A stretch of 64,000 bases of DNA from Thysanoteuthis rhombus (taxonomy: Eukaryota > Mollusca > Cephalopoda > Oegopsida > Thysanoteuthidae): NCBI GenBank assembly GCA_963457665.1, contig OY735207.1, forward strand, positions 34,589,816 through 34,653,815. The letters are read 5' to 3'. The notes beneath the pieces were generated by a model. The model was given only the letters and a program-made list of their open reading frames with translations. It searched no databases and had not been told where the DNA came from. The translations under genes were made by a program, and so were the position numbers. Shown here piece by piece: positions 55,830-64,000 of the stretch; the stretch's first letter is position 1; every line of letters begins with the position of its first letter.

Positions 55830-58800
55830 TCTAAGCCGAGATATACTGCTTTAAAATTAATGGTGAAGTTATGTATTAGAAAGAAATCCTCGTATATTTT
55901 TTTCTCCACGACACGCCATCAAATTGTAAATGAAGCCAACAATTATATCCCAGTAGAAATAGACCATTATCAGGCTGAACCTGGAAGAATCGAGGCCAAG
56001 CTGAATTGTGCAGAGTCGGTAGCCTACAAAAAAAAAGATAAAAAATCCGTTCAATTCTGATCTTGAGAAAAGTTTTATAAACATGTGAATAATAGCTGTT
56101 TTTACTAAATACATGAAATGTGACGACCCATTAAGTTTGTTCGCGCTCGTTTCACGTCAGCTAAGTTCACCAGTGTTACATTATGAATAAAATCGATTGG
56201 GATTAATTCTATCTGACTCCATTGGTCACTTTGAGACTTAACCCTACCCCGTTAACAATTAATATTGAACTAATTACGTAGTTTGGTTATGATGCAAACT
56301 ATAGCAGTAGGAGCAGTAGAGGTAGCATTGCTATGTCCATTTACATATGCTAGTCATGTTGCTTGCAGTTATTATTTCAATGAACCAACTCAGGAGAAAT
56401 GTTTCCACCTTTTGCACTAATTTCACTGCACCTAATACAAAAAAGTAAAAGATATTTGATTTTAAAAGACCTAAATACAGTTCGAATTTCGGTTGACTAT
56501 AAGCTGACTATCTCTGGCTAACTTTGGGTTAAAAAAAATGGTTATATTCCTGGTTGTAATATCAAACTCGGTTTAAACTCAACAGACGGCATGGGTCCCT
56601 TTACGAACATATATTGTCTTGCTATACCATCAACATTTCGAATTTTAGAGATTCAAGCTGGTGGTTTGGGTCCACAGGATCCTTGGTCTGAGTATGTTCC
56701 TCCCTTTGGAAAGGGAGTCGAATACGAAAACGTTTCGGTACCAAATCCAAGCATCAAGATAATTCTTTAGATAAATGGCATGAAAATTTAGATAATTCTA
56801 AATATGATTTGAGGAAAATGTTTGTAATGAAAAAAGGCTCTAAAATAGCGCCAAAAAGTGTTTTATCGCACTAAAATAACGCAGAAAGTGTTAAATCGGT
56901 GATACTGGAAAGGAGATATAAAAAGGTTAATAACTTACGTTTATGGGACGTATACACGTTTTGTTTTTCTTTTCCTACGAGTTGTCGGCAAAATATTTGC
57001 AATTATGTGGAGGCATACAAGAGCAAATAAAGTTGTAATTTGCATTTGAGTGAAAGAGATGAAAAAAGTGATATTGCACGCAGAATGAAAAATGTAACGT
57101 AAAAAGGAATATATTTAATGTGCGTTAACAAGATAGATACCATTCAGAGTTCTTATTTGTAGGGAGAAGAAATATGCTTTTGCTGATTAGTTCACTACGC
57201 TATTCATTGAATAAAGTTGTTGTTTTTTTTTTCTTTGTTCTTTTACTGTACGTCGATATGCAAAGTTGAATAAAGTGCCTAAGTACGTATCAGATGGTGT
57301 AAAGAAAGACCTTACGTGATTGTTAGTTTGTGTGCGCATGTGTACGAATGTATCGAAAGGGATGTGCATATGTTAATTTCTTAGAACAGCCTACACTCTG
57401 TAATCTGCAGGGGAAGCAGAAACAAGACTGAACGAAGATTGAACTGTATTTGTGTCTTTTTTTGTAGTAAAAAGTGTATGTAAGAGATAAATTGAAGGAA
57501 TCTTGGCTTCAACAGCATATCACACCTTTAAAACTTAATTAGAGACTAAAAATGTGGTCTTTTGCTTGGTTTTTGTCGTTGAGCATCATATTACATTATT
57601 TCGGAGAGATTGTGGGTAAAATGGATTCTGTTATTTGAGGTGTACTAGCGTTCAAATGAATTATTTTAGAATTCAACTTTCTGTTTAGCCAAGTTTATTT
57701 TTGTTATTTTGCTCGTTTTACTTGAGGAATGGAGATAATCTTATGTCGGGTTTACTGTGAAACTATGAAAGTGACATATATCACTCAGATTTGGAGCTGT
57801 TACCGGAGAACTATTTTAATAAAATCTCTCTTGCATTCTATCCTTCTATACTTTCCACCTCCCAAACCTCTGAAGACTCGACCTTACATATGATCATCAC
57901 CATTTTTAGGGTCTGGGATAACTTGAAGATTTTCCCGTTGTAAATGATCGGTAATTACCTTTTCGCTTTACGCCATTTCGGTTCATGAAAGGTGCTTATA
58001 GGAACATTACTTTCGGATTGCAGGGGAATCCCGTAATTACCAATATGATAGAATTTTGTCTGATTTAGTTATTTAATCTGCACTTGTATATAAATATAAA
58101 TCGACGGAACATTACAGAGAATTAAAACACTTTTTTTGCAATGAGTTGATTTTGAAGGGTTGCCAAATGAAAGGAGTTTTCTATGCATTCTATATCATTT
58201 TTATGTCTGAAGTACCAAACATATTAATATATATATATATATATTTATATATAATGAGAGCTGTGTCTGTCACACTTATAATATGATAAGTAACCATCAG
58301 CCCCTCTACTTTCCTAAACACTTCTTGAATTACCAAACTTTCTTTTATCCACTCTCCACCCTCTTATTAGATTGAGTAATTCTTTTCATCCCTCGCCTTC
58401 TTACCGTGTATGTTACACTAATTGTATCAGCAGCAGCCACCAGCTGAGACTGTTAAACATTCATGGTATATTGTTTCACTTATATTTTCATTTTGAAAAC
58501 TTTAGCTTATGAATTGATGAGAATGGTCCCATATGATCAGTTGAATTTTGATCTGAAATTCTCATTGTATAGTGTCCGATCTATGTGGTTAATAGTGTTA
58601 AGTGACTAAGAAATAAATTACGAATTCTTTCTTTCATCTATGAAAAAAAATAACTTACATAAATAAGAACAGTTTATAATGTAAGGCCCAACAGTTGGAA
58701 GAAAAGCAGTAACTTTGGGATACTTGAAAAAGATTTCATTCTTTCGTAATATCACGGAGAGCGAGAGGCAGATCGATTTAGGAGACAAACAATTCAGTTT

Positions 58801-59730
58801 CTTATTTATAACCATTGTCGTTGAATACCACCCACGGGAGCGAACGAGCATTATTTTCCAGCGTCTTGAATTTCTATCGTATAGCCAGCATCGCAGACTG
58901 ATGCTGGTTATCGCTCCGTTTTTGTTTTTCCCGGGCCTTTTACCTTCAACACAATAAGCTTCAAACCCTGGTCTTCTTCACCAAAGAAAAAAACAAAAAC
59001 AACAACAACAAAAAAAACAAAACAACTGCCTTCCTTCTCGGCTATCCTGAACCAAAAATGACACATCCTACTTCTGGTCAGAGGACCCTCTCGAATGGTC
59101 ATGCTCTCGGCCAACCGTAACATTATTAAAAGTTTAGAACTATGAACAGAAAGTTCTGGAATTTCTCTTTGATGTTTGGCCGGTTAAATTCATTTTAATG
59201 TATCAGCCTAAAATGAAGCAAAATTTGGGTTAGACTTAAATTAAAAAAAAAGCAAAAACATTTCCACAACTATTTGTCTTATACTTAGCTCTTCCAGGAT
59301 ATGAACATCAGCAATTATAAATTAATATGAAAATTTACCGTGAGGAGTAGCTTATTGTGGTTACTTTTGTACAGGGTCTTTTGAATAACAATATTATGAC
59401 ATTAATTTAATAAAATTATCAGTGATTATATTAGACGTCTTCTTGTGTACTTGTACAGAAGTTGTCTTTATTCTTAATCTTAGAAAGATGTTAATCCATT
59501 GGATACTACTTTTGAAAGTGTCAAATTTATGCATGATCTTTTTTTTTAGTGTTTGAAGATGATATTTCGAGTCTGGGGGCTGTGTTATGCAATTGCAAGA
59601 AGCTTTTATGGCTGAAAGGGTAAAGATATCAGAAGCTTTACAGTGATTAACAGTAGGACAGAAAAAGATTAAGTTGTTGGTGGGAACTTAATCCTCTTAA
59701 TTATTTCAAGGAAGGCACGCCTTCTATATC
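55830..59730. other. Long non-coding stretch
   Basis: No gene recognised in about 3.9 kb. ggctctaaaatagcgcc (about 56836-56852) resembles the MITE-like text at 41.4 kb. A short (TA)n lies at about 58228-58245. Frames at 58618-58957 carry no recognisable motif. Confidence 0.5.
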
Positions 59731-59918
59731 CCTTGTTATTGCACTTATTCTTCTCCACCCACTTTTTCTTCTCCACTGAATTCTACTTCTCATTCTTTTC
59801 CTTTTCTCTTGTTAATCACCCTCATCTTCTGTTTTTCTCTCCTTCGTCTCTGGTTACCCCCTTTATTTTCATTTGCCATTTTCTCCTTGTTCTCTCCTTA
59901 TTTCTTTCTTTCATTTGT

Positions 59919-59966
59919 TCTGGCTTCTTTTTCTTTTTCTTTTTTTTTTTTGAATTGATTTCATTT

Positions 59967-60030
<64 letters not shown>

Positions 60031-60079
60031 TTGTCTTGGCTTCTTTTTCTTTTTCTTTTGAATTGACTTCATTTTATTT
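59919..60079. repeat. (TTTC)n expansion flanked by a duplicated segment
   Basis: About sixteen TTTC units at 59966-60031. The flanking text ggcttctttttctttttc..tttgaattga..tcatttt occurs just before (about 59923-59968) and again just after (about 60038-60078), so a roughly 110-bp unit appears duplicated with the expansion in between. Confidence 0.85.
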
Positions 60080-60298
60080 CTTTCCGTCTTTCTTGCTTTC
60101 TTTAACTTTGTTTTGTCCCTACCCTCCTTTACTTTTGGTTCCCTGTTACTCAATCATTATCATACTTTTCGTAAAATTGCACTAGAAATAATAAAATATT
60201 GATTTCTTTTCTTTTTTATCATTTTTATTCCCCTATTCTTTTTTCTCTCTCCATCACATTTTGCTCTTCCCTATCTTTTTATTTTCCAGTTCGTTCTT

Positions 60299-60328
60299 TC
60301 TTTTTTTCTTTCTTTCTTTCTTTCTTTC
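60299..60328. repeat. (TTTC)n microsatellite
   Basis: About seven TTTC units, in a pyrimidine-rich region. Confidence 0.9.
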
Positions 60329-60329
60329 A

Positions 60330-61500
60330 AACCTGAGTTTTTAAAGCTGAAATTGTGACTTTGGGTCATGGTGATCAATTGAAGACCGATCCCTCTGATT
60401 GGTTTGAAAATGAATGATTGAACTTTGGCGCCAATATCGAGAGATATCATTTTGATTCGATAAGAATAGCGAAATTTCTTTCGCCATTAGACTTCCGGTC
60501 TTCATGGTGAGAAACCATTCGTCACATATTCGCTTATAGCATCTCTCCACAGCTGAAATGTTTCCCACGTACTAATTTTCTTTCTTTTATCGCTCTTTTC
60601 ATCATCATGGTGGTGTAACGAAAAAAGTCTTCTGTTCATAATAAGATGAAAACTGGTTATGGTCTTTTAACGGTTTCAGTTGAATAGTGTATATTTTCTC
60701 TAGTAAACGATCACTAACTATAGAAATTATTGTTGTTGGTTGACTATCTTTCTGATGATGTCTTCGAGTGTGACTGTACTGAGATTTGCATAGTAACGCG
60801 TGCATGGATTTTTTTCTATAAAATACAAAGGTTTTTATTCAGTGACGTTACCGCAGCCGGTTCGTTTTCCAGTGGTGAGATGAGAAGTCACAACTTTTGG
60901 GCTGCAGAAGTCGCCAGAAAAGTGGTTGACTTTACCACTAGTCTACCTTGGGAGTTCTAATCCTGGTTAGTATTTTCACCAGAATAACCTTCTCTTAATT
61001 GGACTTTCTTATAGGCTTAAATGACTCTAAGGGCACCAATGTGAACGCATGCAGCTGAGGTCAAAAACTGATTCCGTTTCCTGAGCTGGTTACTGTCACG
61101 CCAACCTACGCCTCCTGGAACGCTGTCGATTATTCTATTTCTTATCCAACTGTCAGGAAATTCGAGGCCTTTCTTACCTCCGTTGGATATTATTTCTCGT
61201 GCTGTTCGTAAGATAATCTGTCATCTGTCTTGCGTGTGTGCACAAAGGCAGCCCTTTTCTTTCCGTCTTTCTTGTTTTCTGCTCTGAACAGACGCGAGGA
61301 TGTTCAGCTCTTTTATTTGCTGTACTATCAACCGCGTTCTCGAATATCCTTCCACAGAAATCAATCAACTATGGCCTCGAGTAACTCAAGTAAGCGTGTT
61401 TTGTGCACTACCTGCGGGTAGATTAAGGAGCCGGGTTGAATTGCAGGAAGTTACATGCCATCCAGAATTTCCTCGTCTTCCGGCTTTGAGAGAATCTATA
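60330..61500. other. Non-coding stretch with SINE-like trace
   Basis: At about 60905-60985 a tRNA-like stretch ends in a B-box-like gggagttctaatcctgg (60949-60965). A weak exon-like segment at 61292-61389 has a fair acceptor (ctgctctgaacag) and donor (caa|gtaagc), but its peptide is unremarkable. No gene was assigned. Confidence 0.35.
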
Positions 61501-61504
61501 CTTA

Positions 61505-62470
61505 TTCTCGAGCAAGTAAAAAATTAGGGCGAGTAAATCATATAATCGAGTTAGCAAATGAAAAAATTACAACATGCAAATTAAAGACTACTACATGCAA
61601 ATAAAGAAATATCCTCACAACAAAAAACTTAATTAATTTTTTTCTCGGTGAAAGACACCCAAAATGTTGCATCTTCATCGTTAGACCCCAGCACAAAACC
61701 TAGAACCCCAAACCCTACACCTGCCTCTAAGCTGGGGGGGGAGCTAACGAAACCAACTCAAGATATCGATTCCCATCAGTAATGTACATTTTTCTTCGGA
61801 GGGAAGTAACGAAAAAGCCCTAAAATACTCTTTGGTATATTTCAATTTTTTTTCTCTTATTTCAAACTTTTGAGGGCATCAGCTCCTTCTTCGTATAATG
61901 CTTCAAAAATCAGACATCTTGACTGATCTGGAATACAACTAAAAAGATCTACAAGACTGTCTTTTTTCTCGAACAGTCAGTCTTGTGATCTGGAACTTAG
62001 CTAAAAAGATGTACGAATCGGGCATCACAGAAGAAAAGTGCAATTTTTTGTGTGTGGGAGGTTGTAATGTTAAATCATGGGCGTTGATTTTTGTGCGGAT
62101 TAACGGAGAAAAAAAAAGAAGTTATATTCGGAGGCAAGGTTCAACTGATTTAACAAAAAATTAATTCTTCCAGCTTTGAACCAGTAAATGTGATTATTTG
62201 ATTATTTTAATATTAATCGTTTCAGTTTTTGTGTCGTTGTTATTAATCTGCACACCTTTTCTTCAATTTGCTCGCTGTATTTTAAATTTTGCTAGCTGTA
62301 TCTTGAATCGCTCGCCTTAGTTTTCAATATGCTCGCAATAGTTTTCAACTTACTTGTAGTACTCTTTAATCTACATGACGTGGTTTTTTATTTGATTATT
62401 TCATTTTTTCAATTTGCCCGCTTAAATTTTCAACTTGTGCGGAAAAAGTATCAATGGGACCGCTTAGCTG
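61505..62470. mobile_element. Candidate fold-back element with arms of about 21-bp subrepeats
   Basis: The right arm (62264-62440) consists of at least seven degenerate about 21-bp units of the form aatttgctcgctgtatttt. The left arm (about 61505-61610) has units of the same type in inverted orientation, e.g. gagttagcaaatgaaaaaatt and atgcaaattaaagactact. The 650-bp interior codes for nothing recognisable and holds a short direct duplication (about 61912-61955 / 61985-62026). Long terminal inverted repeats made of short tandem units are the hallmark of fold-back DNA transposons. The assignment is inference. Confidence 0.45.
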
Positions 62471-62529
62471 GAAATGTCAAGCCAATTGTGAATTTTGAGA
62501 TAGAAGTATATAATTTGGAACAATAATGG

Positions 62530-63400
62530 CTAAAGGCACCCCCCCCCCAAATTGAGACATGGATTTTCAATATGTCGCCCATGGCAGCAATTTCAAAAAG
62601 GCTGCCAGTGACAACCGTTTGCAGATCAATTTTCGTATCAGCGATGGATTTGATGTGATATAGAGGTCATGATTAGCCGAATTTTGTACCACACACGGTT
62701 CTTTGGAATTCCGATTTGAATAATGCTTAGAAGTCATACAAGATTCCTGATGGCGGCCATGACAGGTATGAAAATAGTCTGATATGGATAGTCTCGATGT
62801 CAAATCATACATGACTTATAATGCAGAATTCGAATTTGGAACTTTAAAATTGCTCAAAAGCTTCCTTGTGTTCCACAATTGAAGATGGTCACCTTGTATG
62901 GGGTCAGATGCTGGTGTCCACACCAGAATTACCTTCCCCGGGTAGATGGGGCTGTTCAAAGACATCTGAAGGTTACTATGGACACTTCTGGACATGGCTA
63001 CCAGATGTAGGCCAGTCCAGTTATTTGTTCTTCAAATGTAAAAAAAAGTTGTGTTATGCAGTGCAAGCGCAAAAAGCTATCTTAGACTGCACCACCCTCT
63101 ATTACTGTGAAGGATGGTGCTGAGCAGACTTTCCTGTGATAGACCCTAGGTTTGGATTGTTATTGTTCTCACTTATTTTGAGTTTGGAATAATATGATGG
63201 CCACCATCTTGAAATATAGCTGCTATTTTGAATTTTCAATGGCTTTCATGTATTAATGACAATGACTATTCCCTAAAACTATGCATGGTAAATGAATTCA
63301 ACTGATTCTGTCCGCAATATCATATTATATCCCTTGCCGATAAGAAAATTGACCTGAAAACAGTTGTCACCGACAGCCATTTTGAAATTTGATTTTATGA
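62530..63400. repeat. Probable dispersed repeat with 'GCGGCCAT / GGCCACCATCTTGAAA' motifs
   Basis: Several degenerate gcggccatgac, tggccaccatcttgaaa and cagccattttgaaatt motifs recur here, and similar text occurs at 41.9-42.1 kb. An 85-codon plus frame (62866-63123) lies inside but has no known motif or splice sites. Confidence 0.3.
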
Positions 63401-63404
63401 TTTA

Positions 63405-63645
63405 TATCACCATCATTACCACTACCACCACTTCTATCACCACCACTACCACCACTACTACCATCATCACCAAAATTAGTACCACTACTATCATCACTAT
63501 AATCAATATCACCACAACTACGACCATCATCTACATCATCACTACCAGCATCATCACCATTACAACTGCCACTATTACTATCATTATCACCATCATCAGT
63601 ATCATCACCACCACTATCATCGCCATCATCAATGATATTTAATAA
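63405..63645. repeat. Trinucleotide (ACC/ATC)n tract
   Basis: About 240 bp of imperfect ATC, ACC and ACT triplets. Thr/Ile-rich and Asp/Gly-rich frames on the two strands are by-products of it. Confidence 0.92.
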
Positions 63646-63829
63646 AGATAATTCTTCATATTCAAAAATAATAGCCAAAATAACGTTAGGATGATATATG
63701 TGGGGCCATGAAAAGCATTTCAAGCTTATCTCATAGATCAATACACTTATAGAAGACGTCTAAGATTCCGAAGGATGAAAAATAAAACCAAGATTAAATC
63801 CACTGCAAATGGTTGCAGTAAATGAACTT

Positions 63830-64000
63830 ATCTAAAAAATTAGCTAGAAAAACTGAGTACTGCACTGAAAAGAAGAAAACTGGCTGCCTTGGGTGACTTA
63901 TTGAAAATTGGTAGCTCAATCTTTTTTGGAATGCCTTTGACTATTGGTAAAATTATGGAACTGAAACATGGAACTTAACCAAGGGACAGACCCGTAATCT
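63830..64000 (+). mobile_element. RTE-like non-LTR element, cut by window end
   Basis: Plus-strand text KLAALGDLLKIGSSIFFGMP then YGTETWNLTKGQTRNL (63956-64000) matches the region between polymerase and tail (xxYGAETWxLTKxxxxxL) of the RTE-like copies. The remainder lies beyond the window. Confidence 0.65.

Noticed and set aside
59733-60185. 150-codon plus frame
   Set aside because: Phe/Leu/Ser peptide produced by (TTTC)n and pyrimidine-rich DNA.
61292-61389. Possible exon between ctgctctgaacag and caa|gtaagc
   Set aside because: Splice signals are fair, but the peptide is unremarkable and more than one frame is open. Too weak to list as coding.
63364-63741. Thr/Ile-rich and Asp/Gly-rich frames on opposite strands
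   Set aside because: By-products of the trinucleotide tract.

Overview
This 64-kb window is AT-rich metazoan nuclear DNA with no complete protein-coding gene that I can recognise. There are no bacterial-style operons. Nearly everything identifiable is repeat-derived: at least three families of non-LTR retrotransposon, Tc1, mariner and hAT DNA transposon relics, tRNA-derived and 5S-rRNA-derived SINE-like units, one LTR-like block, and many microsatellites of the (TATC)n, (GT)n, (CA)n(TA)n, (CT)n, (TTTC)n and (GAT)n types. This mix fits a large, repeat-rich invertebrate genome. A cephalopod mollusc (octopus-like) is my best guess, from repeat texture and from the kinds of RTE-like and zinc-knuckle reverse-transcriptase tails present. 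That assignment is inference and has not been searched.

Layout. 1-10 kb: Tc1 relics at 2.3-3.5 kb, an unusual G-rich then C-rich degenerate array at 6.7-7.7 kb, and a possible minus-strand first exon with a perfect splice donor at about 10.0 kb, preceded by a CpG-richer stretch. 10-20 kb: three copies of one RTE-like element (10.7-11.6, 12.2-12.5 and 16.3-17.0 kb), the last with an inverted 5' end; an LTR-like block at 13.4-13.8 kb; and several tandem or dispersed repeats. 20-34 kb: a degenerate protein-like fragment at 20.2 kb, dense microsatellites at 25.6-26.4 kb, two inverted copies of a structured dispersed repeat (27.6 and 33.2 kb), a GC-rich island with a decamer array and a strong hairpin at 29.7-30.1 kb, and a SINE-like tandem array at 31.3-32.5 kb. 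34-48 kb: more RTE-like tails, two copies of a second non-LTR family (35.3-36.6 kb minus; 43.7-45.2 kb plus), a third non-LTR family at 46.6-47.5 kb, a 5S-derived SINE at 43.0-43.3 kb, and an isolated membrane-segment exon candidate at 40.9 kb. 48-56 kb: a DNA-transposon graveyard (Tc1, mariner x3, hAT x2-3) with one clean 91-codon minus-strand exon candidate at 50.9-51.2 kb. 56-64 kb: mostly featureless DNA, then a (TTTC)n tract, a fold-back-like inverted repeat built of about 21-bp subunits at 61.5-62.5 kb, a trinucleotide tract, and the start of another RTE-like tail cut off by the window edge.

The transposon reading frames are broken by stops and frameshifts, so they are relics. If host genes cross the window, they appear only as single exons in long introns: 10.0 kb minus, 40.9 kb plus, 50.9-51.2 kb minus. 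I found no convincing new multi-gene system. The observations I rate highest are the structured GC island, the fold-back element, the hammerhead-like dispersed repeat, the twin-priming-type inversion and the three orphan exon candidates.
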